33,673 bases of DNA from Chara braunii (GCA_003427395.1 BFEA01000431.1:1323804-1357476); one strand, 5' to 3'; shown: positions 10,198 to 19,976, counted from the first letter of the stretch. The notes: generated by a model from the sequence alone, not told the origin. Program-made: numbers and translations.

Positions 10198-10924
10198 TCC
10201 GTACTATTTTCTCCTCGCAGGCAGCTAGTGCTAGGTTGGCAATCTCTAGCTCGAGAACGCCTCTAATCCCTTCATGAGAACACCGTCTGATGAGCTCTCT
10301 ATCTACCTCTCCGGCCTGTCCCGAGAACATTGGTTTGATGAAGTCGCCGACTAATGTCCACCACTCGAAGTCCGTAAGTTCTAGGGACTCCCAACATAGG
10401 GTAAACAGTTCATGCCCCTTTTCTTCTCCCAGGGGGAACTTCTCAATTACTTACCCTCTAATTTGGACCTTCCTTACCGAGGCGTCGTCGAGGTAGAGCG
10501 AACGGTAGGCCCAAGCAGGGACTTTCCAGGTCCGGTCGTGGGCCGCTCGCGGGACTTCTCTCCTCCCCCGATACTCAACCTTATCCACTACACGCCCTCC
10601 CGTTGCTCCTCCTCTCAACTTTTCAAGTCGATCTTGGGTTTTTCCTGCGATATCCAGCGGGTCCTTTCCTCCTGCTAATTCGGTAGCAAAGAACTGTCTG
10701 TCGTCGTGAGACAAGAAAATTTCCGCCCTTCGCGTGCGGGTAACCCCCTTGGGAACTATTAAAAGACGAACCAGCGTTTCCTGGTTGTATATTTCGAAGA
10801 ACTCTGTAATAACTTCCCCTCCCTCCTCAATCTTGGGGAGGGTCATTCCATATCTAGATCCTGACTTCCAAGCCCTTTCTAAGGTCCCGACAGGGCTTCC
10901 CCTGTCGTATCTAATCATTGACAT
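10169..10924 (-). pseudogene. Module ORF F: repeated-module protein, one internal stop
   Basis: I do not recognise the family. The ORF begins at an ATG (10924) two bases after the stop of the ORF before it, and reads MSMIRYDRGSPVG. A TAA at 10451-10453 interrupts it; the same frame then runs on through GHELFTLCWESLELTDFEWW to a TAG at 10169, about 251 codons in all. It shares the module landmarks of ORFs B, C and E: RRAEIFLSHDD, YRGRREVP and YRSLYLDDASVRKV, then a Trp/Leu helix. Composition is Arg/Glu-rich and soluble-looking, with no signal peptide or membrane segment. It lies immediately upstream of gag. Confidence 0.5.
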
Positions 10925-10926
10925 GG

Positions 10927-11400
10927 TTACCTTACCCGAGCTAATCTCTCTGCCGCCTCGACTAGGGAGTCCTCACGCTTGTCTCGAGAGCCCTCGCCTT
11001 GATCGAGTATCGTCCAATGTAACGCTTCCTCGTATTCTCCCGTCCTATCCCAGAAACCCGACTCAACTAGGTGTACCCTGGCTTCGAAAGGATTCCCAAG
11101 CCGCCTAGACTCCTCAAACCTTCTCTCGATCTCTGTCAAAGGTTCCCTCCATGTTTTAGAGAATCGCACTCCCCTCGCCTCTCTAATAAAGACCGAAAAC
11201 CTAGCTAATGTGGTCTAGGGCCTTCTTTTCCACAAAGTCAGTCTCCGGACCTCGACGAGGAACTCCTTTTTGGCTCGCGCTACTCGGTCTTCTCCAAGAC
11301 CCGGACTAAGCTCCGCCCCTCCTCCTATTTCGACCTCGGGCCCGTCGTCACGCGTCTCCAACTCCCAAGTTATCGAGTTAGAGGCATAGGTAGCTCTCAT
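10927..11400 (-). pseudogene. Module ORF E: repeated-module protein, one internal stop
   Basis: The ORF starts at an ATG (11400) two bases after the stop of ORF D. It reads MRATYASNSITWELETRDDG, then FLVEVRRLTLW, which resembles the ORF B segment YVWVRTRRLTW. An in-frame TAG stands before TTLARFSVFIREA, which aligns with the A-x-V-F-L/I core of the other modules. It continues with RRLGNPFEARVHLVESG and GEYEEALHW and ends in a TAA two bases before the next ATG (10924). Length is about 157 codons, shorter than B and F. Family unknown. Confidence 0.5.
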
Positions 11401-11402
11401 GC

Positions 11403-11588
11403 CTATTTTCCCTCTCGAAGCAGCTCGTCCTTTAGTTCGTCGAAAATCCTAACCGTGGCCGCTTCCAGCAACTTGATCTTCTGTGAAGACCCCGTCTCGC
11501 AGATCTTACCCCAATAGGTCAGGATCCTATATACTTTTGCCCTCACCCTTTCTAGCCCCACCAGTTCTTGGGTGTTAGGCTCACTCAT
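11403..11588 (-). CDS. Module ORF D: short ORF coupled to its neighbours
   Basis: This is an open frame of 61 codons. Its ATG lies in ATGAGTGA, overlapping the stop of the preceding frame by eight bases, and its TAG is two bases before the ATG of ORF E. It contains YWGKICETGSSQKIKLLEAA. The GKICETG piece is also encoded about 166 bases upstream at the end of ORF C, within a 23-base exact direct repeat (11489-11511 and 11655-11677). It resembles a detached C-terminal helical portion of the module. Function unknown. Confidence 0.4.
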   Translation of the reverse strand: MSEPNTQELVGLERVRAKVYRILTYWGKICETGSSQKIKLLEAATVRIFDELKDELLREGK

Positions 11589-12310
11589 GCCTCAAGTTCC
11601 TCCGCCGGCACGCAATCGCGATCCGAATGAGATCCGAGGGGTCCAATTCTTCCAACCCCGTCTCGCAGATCTTACCCAAATACCTCTACGAGATGGTCGA
11701 CACCCTTACGTGTTGACCCCAACCTTCCAATGCGTAGCCCAGGCCCTCTAGTGACGACCAATTATCCTGGTACGGATTTCGTAGGCACCACGTTAGCAGG
11801 GAGTGCAGATCCGACCTTGTGAACCGGAACTGGTTCAAGATTGAGATCCTACGCTCTACCGCCCTCTTGACCGCTTCGGAGGGGTAGACCCGCTCAAGGA
11901 TAAAACGAGGGACTTCTACGGGGTCCCTGTCGACGAACAACTACGAACAACGGTATCTCTTCCCAACCCGTGTATGCCACTTGATATATTCTTCGGCACC
12001 TCTCTTGAGGACTCACCTCCTCCATAAGTCTCTCTAGATTTTCTCGTACCGCTCGCGCGTCTAAGAGCGGATCTTCCCCTATTTTCAAGCTACATACCAC
12101 CTCTAGGAAAACCTCCTTAGAAAGGAATACTTTGGCCTCGCCGATCACCAATCCCTCCCCGTAACTCACCGACACTCGAACGAATGCCTTCCCTCGGCGG
12201 ATCTCGGCCACTTCCCTTCGAATGGCTCTCGTCTGACTCTTTTGACTCTCCTTGGGTAATGTGATGAGGACAACCTCCCATTTTTCTCTTATAGGCTCTA
12301 TCGAGGCCAT
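11581..12310 (-). pseudogene. Module ORF C: repeated-module protein, frameshifted
   Basis: The first ATG is at 12310 (MASIEPIREKWEVV), about 19 bases after the stop of ORF B. The module landmarks are GKAFVRVSVSYGE, EAKVFLSKEVFLEV and AYTGWEEIPLF. A frameshift at about 11935-11941 moves reading to VEVPRFILERVYPSEAVKRA, ERRISILNQ and LHSLLTWCLRNPY, matching the B segment ERRVVAILQ ... LFWLYTRC. After a TAG at 11686 the frame continues through YLGKICETG to a TGA at 11581, which overlaps the ATG of ORF D. Family unknown. Confidence 0.5.
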
Positions 12311-12329
12311 CTGGGGATCCACCTTATCA

Positions 12330-13064
12330 TCACCTCGTCCGAGCTTCGTATCCTCTCCGGTTAGTCACTTGCTCCTCCTCAAAGAGGCGGGCGTACGGGA
12401 CGTCAGCGACGTGAGCTCGGACCCCCTCAAACTCTCTCAATCTTTCAAATATAGGTGTTAGCTCTCCCCTAGGGGGAACCTCAGCATCGACACACCGCGT
12501 GTAGAGCCAAAATAGCCCTCGTGTCCGCACCCCGGATTCTCGAGCAGCTTGGAGTATCGCTACCACTCTCCTTTCCGGGTCCCGTAGGAGCGAACGTGCC
12601 AAGAATTGGGGCAAGGACGCGTGGAGCACCCCAGAAGCTCGAGGGACTTCGCCCGGCTCGGCGAAGGACACTTGCGTCCACGACTCGAAGGTCCCTTCCT
12701 CGTAACCGCTCAGTACCAGATTGTTCGCTACCTTCCTTGCGAACTCGCGGTACTCCGTATGGGTCTCCAGGCCGGTCACCAAACCCCTCCAAATATCGGC
12801 CCATGTCTCCTCGTCGAGGAAGACCGTAGCCTGAACCTCGAGGAACTGACCGAGGTGAGGCGGACCCCCCCTTTGCACATCTTCTCTCCAGGTAAGCCTG
12901 CGAGTTCGAACCCACACGTAGGCGCCCTCCTTGATGACCCTTTTTTTCTCAACACTCATCCAGTAGGGCGTTTCGTAAGGGTCCCCCGGGATTAAGACCT
13001 GGCCTCCGTCACCGGCCTCTATTGTTTCCACCACTCCGTTTTCGCTGAGCGCAAATCTTACCAT
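12330..13064 (-). CDS. Module ORF B: intact 244-codon protein of unknown family
   Basis: This is the longest undamaged ORF in the array, with an ATG at 13064 (MVRFALSENGVVETIEAGDG) and a TGA at 12330. In order it shows a predicted beta-rich N-terminus; GAYVWVRTRRLTW; VQATVFLDEETWADIW; SGYEEGTFESWTQVSF followed by EVPRASG; a helical half with RDPERRVVAILQAA, GLFWLYTRC and GELTPIFERLREF; and a charged tail. No catalytic motif, signal peptide or membrane segment is visible. ORFs C, E and F repeat the same order in diverged form, and the fragment before it repeats the last element. I cannot name a function. The position upstream of gag suggests an accessory or structural protein of the element, as inference only. 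Confidence 0.55.
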   Translation of the reverse strand: MVRFALSENGVVETIEAGDGGQVLIPGDPYETPYWMSVEKKRVIKEGAYVWVRTRRLTWREDVQRGGPPHLGQFLEVQATVFLDEETWADIWRGLVTGLETHTEYREFARKVANNLVLSGYEEGTFESWTQVSFAEPGEVPRASGVLHASLPQFLARSLLRDPERRVVAILQAARESGVRTRGLFWLYTRCVDAEVPPRGELTPIFERLREFEGVRAHVADVPYARLFEEEQVTNRRGYEARTR

Positions 13065-13095
13065 CTACAAACGTCGTTTTGAAGACCCACTCGCA

Positions 13096-13188
13096 TTACT
13101 TCTCAGGCGAGAGGGCGACCGACTTCTTGAGGGATTCCAACCTCCTAAAAATGCCCCAAAGCTTCCCATGCGGAGGGATTCCCTGATC
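13096..13188 (-). pseudogene. Module ORF A: truncated C-terminal fragment
   Basis: The minus-strand frame reads PPHGKLWGIFRRLESLKK and ends in TAA within TAATG. It resembles the end of ORF B (PRGELTPIFERLREF), so the array once extended further 5'. It is cut at about 13190, where plus-strand integrase coding begins. Confidence 0.45.
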
Positions 13189-13903
13189 AATACAGTAAGT
13201 GTATAGTACCCAATTCTTCGTTGGACACAATCATCCCACGGGCGCCCGAGAACGACGACCATCTTCTCTTCATTCGTCGGATGCAAGAGTTTCTTGTCAA
13301 GGCACGCGACCAGATGTCAAAGACACAGCAACACATGCACCAACAGGCCAACCGCCAACGTCTTCCTTGTCCGTTCCGCGTCGACGACCTCGTATGGGTT
13401 CCACTGCAGAATTCAACCTCGAACAAGATATCTCTCGCAAGCTCCTTCCGAAATGGATGGGGCCTTGGCCGATCGTGGCACCCGCTGGGGACGAACCCGA
13501 AGGACCTTCATTTATCATTCAAGTGCCCGCCCAATTGCCTGTCAACCCGGTCTTTCACTGTTTTAAGTTGGCTCTTTACACGCCAGTGGAACTTGACGAC
13601 TTTCCCGGGCGACGATCACAAGACCCACCCTCGATGGACGGTTTCCGAGAGGTTTGTGACATCATATCCCAACGACGTTACGGCAACAGGCCGACTGAAT
13701 TCTTGATTCATTTTGCATACTGCACCGATAGAGCTGACAGATGGTTGACCCGTGCGAAACTTCAAGCAACAGCTCCCGACGTCCTCTCACGCTACGAACG
13801 CAAGTTGCAAGGCAGGCCGACATCTTCGTCTCCACGCCGCACCCGCGTCCAAGTTCCACCTTCAGATCGTCAGCTTCGCCCTCGACCCGGCTTGACTTCA
13901 TAA
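13185..13903 (+). pseudogene. 3' end of a second Ty3/gypsy chromovirus pol (integrase C-terminus with chromodomain-like end)
   Basis: The first part (to about 13405) reads FLVKARDQMSKTQQHMHQQ and PCPFRVDDLVWVPL. A frameshift at 13400-13410 then leads to EFNLEQDISRKLLPKWMGPW, the GPY/F-type module, and VNPVFHCFKLALYTP. The end, REVCDIISQRRYGNRPTEFLIHF followed by DRWL and YERK, has the layout of a chromovirus chromodomain, which in living elements targets integration to chromatin marks. The frame closes at a TAA at 13901 directly before a polypurine tract. Only the 3' piece of the element is present and it faces away from the minus-strand element. Confidence 0.8.
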
Positions 13904-14655
13904 GGAGGGGGGGGGTGTTGCATGCTGCGCCTGCACACGGGCCCCATTTGAGGGGCTCGACGGTTGCTGAGGGGTCCCCAGGCCGCGTACCATACAGCAC
14001 GCGTCCTGGAGGCCCACGACAGTCGTTCAGGCCTTAGGTGGCAAACTAGTTAGAATAGGTTTAGTTTACTTACCTTTCTGTGTGTGTGTGCTGTCTTACC
14101 TTGTCTGTCAGGTGCCGTTTCGAACGTGCAGCCCCAAGGCCGGGCCTTGGGACTGGGTACACCGGAGGCAGGCCCGAAACGAGGCCTGGCTCAATTTGGC
14201 GCCAAACAGGCGTCATTTCGGTCCTCAAGGCGACGCCTTGGGCTAGGTGCACAGGAACCGGGTCGTTTTTAGGCCAGGCGCATTTTTGCGCCTTGCTGCA
14301 TCAGCAGCGCGGTCTGGACGTCCGGTAGGGACCCAAACCAACTGGCCCGTTTTTCTGAGGACACCATCAGGTAGGCCCAGCCGGGCCAGCACTAGAAATA
14401 AGTTGGGCGGCGGTTGGGCAGGGACAGTTCGAGTAGCTCACTTCTGAAGCGACACGCTGCTGGTTGAAGCAGCGTTATTTCTGCGCCAAGCTACGGAGTA
14501 GGGAGTAGCGCAGTAGGTAGTAGAGAGGGGCGGAGGCCTTACCTGCAAAGCGACGAACTTACCTGGCGCCATAGCTGGGTTCCGCGTGGTACCTGCACAC
14601 GACGACGACCACAGTCAGTACGGTGACAGCTACCTGCAGGTGAGATAGCAAGGAG
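13904..14655 (+). mobile_element. Polypurine tract and probable 3' LTR of the plus-strand chromovirus
   Basis: Immediately after the pol stop comes GGAGGGGGGGGG (13904-13915), then TGTTGCATGC at 13916, the layout of a polypurine tract followed by a TG-starting LTR. The following sequence is GC-rich with several short palindromes, for example TTTGGCGCCAAA near 14197 and CCAAGG/CCTTGG pairs at 14130-14250. The 3' end of the LTR is not identified, because there is no partner copy in the window. The end given is only where CT-rich simple sequence begins. Confidence 0.5.
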
Positions 14656-15217
14656 GACGTCATCTTCTTCTTCTTCCTCCTCCATCTCTCTCTCTCCTTT
14701 CTCCTTCTTCTTCCTTTTTCTTACCTTTTTCTTCATCTATGAGAGTGAGAGAGATCATCGGTAAGGAGAACAGGCAGATGTTATGTTGGGCACATTGCCC
14801 AGGATGTGATTCGACATTCTGGGACATACATTGATTGGACACTCGGCAAGGGACTATTTTTGGGACTTCGCTATTGTGATCTTGGTCTACTCCCTCGCCT
14901 CCTTCTCCTTCGTCTTGTCCCTTTCCCCCATCTCTCATCCGTGGTATCTCCCCATGTACGTGTACGAAGGAGGGACCTTTCTTATTGCGGTCCCTCGTCC
15001 CTTCTCACATGTGTGATGTGTGATGGATGTCGGGTCAGTCCAGATCAGATCAGATCTTCTCTTTAAGTCTTCCACTGCGCCACTTTGTGCCATCTTGTAT
15101 GTATTCGGAATGTACATTGCTTGTTGATGCTACGCTGACCTTGCATTGTCCATTTCAGTCCTTTTCATCACATTGCGGATCCTTGGCTCCCTACGCATTG
15201 TCCTATTGGGCATGCGC

Positions 15218-15218
<1 letters not shown>
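14656..15218. other. No gene seen; CT-rich start and unique sequence
   Basis: The first 85 bases are C/T-rich low complexity. The remainder shows no coding or RNA signal that I can support, and it could still be part of the LTR or of flanking DNA. Confidence 0.4.

Positions 15219-15305
<87 letters not shown>
15219..15305. repeat. (GA)n microsatellite
   Basis: About 87 uninterrupted bases of AG dinucleotide. Confidence 0.97.
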
Positions 15306-15308
<3 letters not shown>

Positions 15309-16310
15309 TGGCCACCATAGATGTGTGTCGCGCACACCCGCCGAAAAGATGCAAGGTATGGTTAGGGGCATATGAAAAATATTTCTGCTGGTATTCAAGT
15401 GCTATCCGATAGAGGCATACTGGAAATTTGAGACGGGTACCGGTAGGAGCAAATTGAACATATTTCAGGCCCAAACAACACCAGGGGTTTTTCGAAAACT
15501 TCAATTGTTGTGAGAGGGGCAAATCAGGGTAAGTCAACCGTCTGAGGGGTATTTCGCAAATAAATGCAACTTTCAAGAGCATATCGGAAATTTTCGCTAT
15601 TTTTTCACTTTTTTTTTTTTTTTTTTTTTTTTACAAAAAAAGGGCCCTGAGGGCTTCATAGTACTTCAAAGGTAATCCTGAGGCTGGGAATCCTCAACAA
15701 CAACCTGGAAGGAAGGAAACTTGAGGCGTATCGCCCCAACAAACAATTAAGTTCCGGCGTCGGGATCCAAGGTTTAGGGACAGAAATGGCCAAAACCAGA
15801 CCGCTGCCCTAACATTCCACAACCCTTAGAGGGGAAAAAAAAAGATATGCCTTCATGGCCTGCAAAGCCTCAGAAATCAAGCTAATATGTATCTACTGAT
15901 CAACAAACAAAAAAGATATGGTTTCACGACCTGCAAAACCTCACAAACCAAAGTTAACCTAATATGTATCTACTGTTCAACAAAAAAAAAACAGCATAAA
16001 CCACCAAATAAGAAAAGAACCTTCTGCCATCACGGCCCCCAAGACTCCAAACAAATTTCAAACACTGACACAAAACATGGTGGGCCACCTGGGACTAACA
16101 AGAAAGCCACCCTACCCTAATGTACTTCTATCTGCTCTGATCCTATCATGCATTACCTGTTTACGTGCTCTCACCTATGACGATGAGGGAAATCTCGTAC
16201 CCCAAGATTACCGTATTTCATGTAGACGCTCCCTCCGTCCAAAACATGTTGCTTACCTACTGTGACCAGAACAATAACCAAGTGACTTAGGTTGGTAGTG
16301 ACTTCACCCA
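15306..16310. other. Gene-free stretch with T-tract and approximately 70-bp tandem duplication
   Basis: It holds a T-tract at 15609-15632 and two diverged copies of an approximately 70-bp unit at 15841-15909 and 15911-15981. These share AAAGATATG, CCTGCAAA(G/A)CCTCA and CTAATATGTATCTACTG. Nothing else is identifiable. Confidence 0.7.
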
Positions 16311-16703
16311 CTAAGAGAATAACCAATCGTCTATCGTCAGTTTACTATCGTCTGTGACTCGTGCCATCGTACCACGTAGGCACGAGGTATCCTTAAACCA
16401 GCTTAACCCCTTATGTTTATTTCCTACGTTTTGGACTTCTCTTCTCCAATCTGCTGAAATGGTCTGTCTCAGCCCATGATGGATTGCGATTCGAACTTGC
16501 TTGTTTGACCATTCGTTGCCCTCAAACACCTTGTCATTACGTTCTTTCCATATGACTGAGCAGATCACCGCCCTTGCCACTTGTGCCACATATCCCCATC
16601 CCTTCTCTGTGGGGAGAGTATTAGGAACTCCTCCCAGGAGGCTCCATATCTTATCCCATGGAAAAATCTTTCCATTATTGAAACCGCGAAGTTTGGGACC
16701 CAC
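16311..16703 (-). pseudogene. LINE ORF2 C-terminal fragment (RT zinc-binding-type region)
   Basis: An open frame of about 130 codons with WSLLGGVPNTLPTEKGWG and then ARAVICSVIWKERNDKVFEG. The second block is the typical end of the zinc-binding-like region downstream of plant LINE reverse transcriptases, where IWKERN is a recurrent motif. It is separated from the rest of ORF2 by microsatellites and an assembly gap. Confidence 0.75.
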
Positions 16704-17128
16704 AACCGTTCAAATTCGAACGGACTGCTGTCGTGTGGAGGTGGAGACCCGGGCTTCCAGTCCGCAGCCACTCCACAGCGTCTGCCCCGGACCACAGGTC
16801 TCCGATGCGAAACGTGCGGGTAAGCGGCCGCCATCTCCCTCTTCCTCCCCTCTTCCCCCTCCCCCACTGTCTTCCTCCTCCACTTGCCCTCTTCCTCCAT
16901 CTGCCCTCTTCCTCTACCTGCCCTCTTCCTCCTATGCGTCTTCCCCCATTATGGTTTTCCTCCTCTTCCTANCGCCTTCCCCCTGCCGTCGCCCTCTCCT
17001 CCTCCACATGNCCTCTTCCTCCTCCGAGTCGTTGTCATCGCCTCCACTTGCCCTCTTCCCCAGTATGTCGTTTATCTATCTCTCCTCTGTCACTCGTTCT
17101 GTCGGCTCCTTGCAGCCCCCATCGACCA

Positions 17129-17202
<74 letters not shown>

Positions 17203-17408
17203 NNNNNNNNNNNNNNNNNNNNNNNNNNNNNNNNNNNNNNNNNNNNNNNNNNNNNNNNNNNNNNNNNNNNNNNNNNNNNNNNNNNNNNNNNNNNNNNNNN
17301 NNNNNNNNNNNNNNNNNNNNNNNNNNNNNNNNNNNNNNNNNNNNNNNNNNNNNNNNNNNNNNNNNNNNNNNNNNNNNNNNNNNNNNNNNNNNNNNNNNNN
17401 NNNNNNNN

Positions 17409-17449
<41 letters not shown>

Positions 17450-17460
17450 CCGTCGTGTGG
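16704..17460. repeat. CT-rich minisatellite, (CT)n, assembly gap, (CA)n inside the LINE
   Basis: 16845-17070 is a degenerate approximately 18-20-bp repeat around CTTCCTCC plus TGCCCT, with ambiguous bases at 16972 and 17011. 17131-17202 is (CT)n, 17203-17408 is 206 N, and 17409-17447 is (CA)n. The gap size is probably an estimate. A change from CT to CA across the gap suggests a compound microsatellite, or that two different loci have been joined. Reading frames through the N block are meaningless. Confidence 0.9.
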
Positions 17461-18567
17461 GCAAACGGCCACTGTTTATTTTGACGCACTAGCACGCTCC
17501 TTTCTATCGTGCGTAGCATTCCATAACCCGAATCTGGGTAAGGTGGATCCCACTGCCGGTGCAGCTCATGACTCTTCGAGAAGTAGTGTGTTGTTGTGTT
17601 CGAGATACCAGCTTTCAAAGAATCGCTTCCCATTAGATTGAATCCCAATTAATTTCCAAAATTGATGTCACAGTGGAGGTGTTGAATCATTAGCTACATA
17701 CCAGGTACATGGAGAGTCGGTTGTAGTTGAGGTTAACAGGTCCTTCCAAGCGTCGGGGATGGCCTCGATGATGATGATCTCTTTCTCTTGAATCCCTCTT
17801 CCTTGTCTCAGTAGTTGTTTCAGCTCATCATTCGACTTTCAATTACCCCTGACTTCGTCCCTGAGGTCTTCGATACGGAGTACACCTTTCTCAATCCATC
17901 TACGCCCGAAACCTCCTGTTGAGTTATCGACTTTGAACCACTCACTAGCGTCCTTTCAAATGTGTGGGTTCTCGAAGATAGGTTGGTCCATAACTTCATC
18001 TTTAGTAACTGGAACTACCCACACCTCAGGTCTGAGTAGTCTCCAGGACTAAATGATTGCTTTCCAAAAAGAGAACTTAATAAACGAGCGTTGGTATGAG
18101 TGTAACATCAGACAAGTCAATACATGAGATGGGCGAGTGAGATTTCATTCCTGTGATAGAATATATTCAGCAAGTGACACCCAGTTGGAGTCTGTGATAG
18201 TCGCAACTATTACCATCCAATTTATCACCATGGCGTCATTCTCTCTTTACCTAGGCCTCCTTGGTCAGGAGGGAGAGAGCGATTCCCAGGCAACTTTAGA
18301 AAGGAAGGATTCCTCGTTCTTCGCATAAGGTTTCCACAGAAACTTCGTTGCTCTTCTCTTTATCAGGTTGTACAATTGCTTCCCGAAACCTCTTGTGGTG
18401 CAAACTAACCACAACAATGCGAAAAATGCACCATTTATTACCATCCCTCGTCCAAACGGTGAGAGGTGGGGGGCTTTGCCCCAAGTTACCAGTCTAAGTA
18501 GAGTTTTCTGTAGTAGCAGGTCGTCCTGATCCCCACTACATGAGAGGAGGGAGATATGAACCCCCAA
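17461..18567 (-). pseudogene. LINE ORF2 region downstream of the RT
   Basis: The minus strand reads as coherent LINE protein with occasional stops: LRLVTWGKAPHLSPFGRG and RRATKFLWKPYAK (18567-18265), then VDNSTGGFGRRWIEKGVLRI and ELKQLLRQGRGIQEKEIIII further on. LRLxxWxxxxLSxxGR followed by a FLW block is the usual connection between the RT and the C-terminal region. The sequence breaks up towards 17460. Confidence 0.7.
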
Positions 18568-18657
18568 AAATTGCTCGGACTATTCCTCGTTAACTCTATG
18601 CATGCCCCACTGAACGACCATCGCATAGGTGGGGGAGAGGAAGAAAGTAGACTTGTG

Positions 18658-19320
18658 TCAGTTTACTGCGGCTCCAGAAAGTTGTAAGTATTCATCTAAG
18701 CACTCTTTCACTGCTGAGAGTGAGGCCGTCGAGTTTTCTGAGACCACAAAGAGGTCATCCGCTAGTGCTTTAACTTCATACTCTAGTTGGCCCCTTGTCA
18801 GACCGTGGATAATAGGGTTAGCTCTAATGTTACTCAACAGCGTTTCCATCTGAATTGTGAAGAGTAGTGGAGTCACCCTCAGTCAGGGGGCAGCCTTACC
18901 TTAGGGACCGGGATAGGGAGAAATCGTTTGACAACCTCTCATTCACTAACACTGCTGTTGTCGACATTGAGTACATAGTAATCACCCACTTACAACAAGA
19001 ATTTCCAAAGCCCATTACTTTTAGCGTCGTCATAACATGTGACCAATTAACTCGATCGTATGCTTTCCAAGAGGAGTACAGACAAATTTCGGCCTTCGTT
19101 ATGGATGATTTCTAACCTTTCGGCAATAGTCACTATGCTGGTGAAAATTAATCTGTCTTTTATGAAGGCGTCCTGGTCTGGTAATACTAGCTCTAGGAGG
19201 TATCTCCCTAATCTCTTCGCTAGAATCTTAGCTAGGAGCTTGTAGAAAACATTCAGGACAGAGACTTGTCTTCAGTTTTTTATTTCGGATCTATCACCTC
19301 TCTTAAACAGAACTGAGATA
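18658..19320 (-). pseudogene. LINE reverse transcriptase core
   Basis: The catalytic box is EVKALADDLFVVSEN (near 18757), the LADD variant of the Y/FxDD motif of LINE reverse transcriptases. It is preceded by GLTRGQLEYE and followed by LQLSGAAVN, where related proteins have SGLxxN. Further upstream, LFKRGDRSEIKN is followed by a TGA and then SVLNVFYKLLAKILAKRLGR and LVLPDQDAFIKDR, the standard early RT motifs. Several stops and at least one frame change make it inactive. Confidence 0.8.
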
Positions 19321-19976
19321 ATGCCTCTACACATACTCGTAGATAGGATTCCACAGACTAGTACTTCGTTGTAAATCTTGACCAGGGGGTCCCCTACCTC
19401 ATTCCAAATAGATACGTACAGTTTCACCGAGAAACCATCGTCTCCGGGGGACTTTCCTTATGCCATCGCGCTTAATGCTGTGTGGGTTTCTACCGTCGTG
19501 ATAGGGCGGTCAAGGTCCAATCTAGCAGTGTTTAAAGTTCTCACTTTGGTGTTTGACCAATGGTCATTGTTGAGATGGAGGTTGTCCACAACTGCAGTGC
19601 CTTGGACTTGAGATGCCAGTATATCCTTGTAGTGTAGAGCGACATAATCACAATTTTTTTAATGGTCTTTGGCCCTTAGGGCAGCAGGGTCGAAGGGATG
19701 AGCTAGTTTACGCATCGGGGCTGTGCATCTTCTTGGCAGTAAACGTTGGAATAACTCTTTTGTCATTTTGTCATAGACGGTGATACCTTTGATCTGCAGC
19801 CTTTCCGACCACTCTTCGGATTTTTATTTCTGCAGGTTATCCCATTTAGTCATGAGTTTAGCCATTTCTTTACCCCATATCAGATTGGAGATTGGGTGCG
19901 TATCCATTCTCATCTCTGCGTAATTAATTATCCTTTGAAGTGATTGTTCCCGTTAGTTCCGATTGCTTGCCAGGAT

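Larger units (their letters stand above)
3953..13190 (-). mobile_element. Degenerate Ty3/gypsy-type LTR retrotransposon with an unusual 5' ORF array
   Basis: In minus-strand order this region holds an array of repeated-module ORFs (13188-10169), gag with a zinc knuckle (10197-8481), a retropepsin-like segment, reverse transcriptase, RNase H, and integrase with a basic tail. The RT-RNase H-integrase order is that of Ty3/gypsy. In-frame stops are visible at 9380, 7224, 7032, 6996, 6131, 5054, 4823 and 4646, and frameshifts near 7860, 6750 and 6258, so the copy is dead. No 5' LTR is present: the element is cut at about 13190 by a plus-strand fragment of another element. Whether the 5' ORF array belongs to the retrotransposon or is a separate locus is inference from adjacency and strand. 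Confidence 0.8.

Noticed and set aside
10169-13190. Bacterial operon or contamination as explanation for the coupled ORFs
   Set aside because: No ribosome-binding-site pattern was noticed, and the array joins a Ty3-type gag-pol on the same strand; a eukaryotic retroelement context is simpler.
15168-15582. Frames with Ser-Leu or Arg-Glu runs
   Set aside because: Translation of the (GA)n microsatellite.
16229-16240. CTCCCTCCGTCC, resembling the terminus of Stowaway MITEs of land plants
   Set aside because: No matching inverted end or TA target duplication was found nearby; the 12-mer alone is not enough.
16501-17648. Long open frames crossing the N block on both strands
   Set aside because: They consist of minisatellite, (CT)n, undetermined bases and (CA)n; openness is an artefact.
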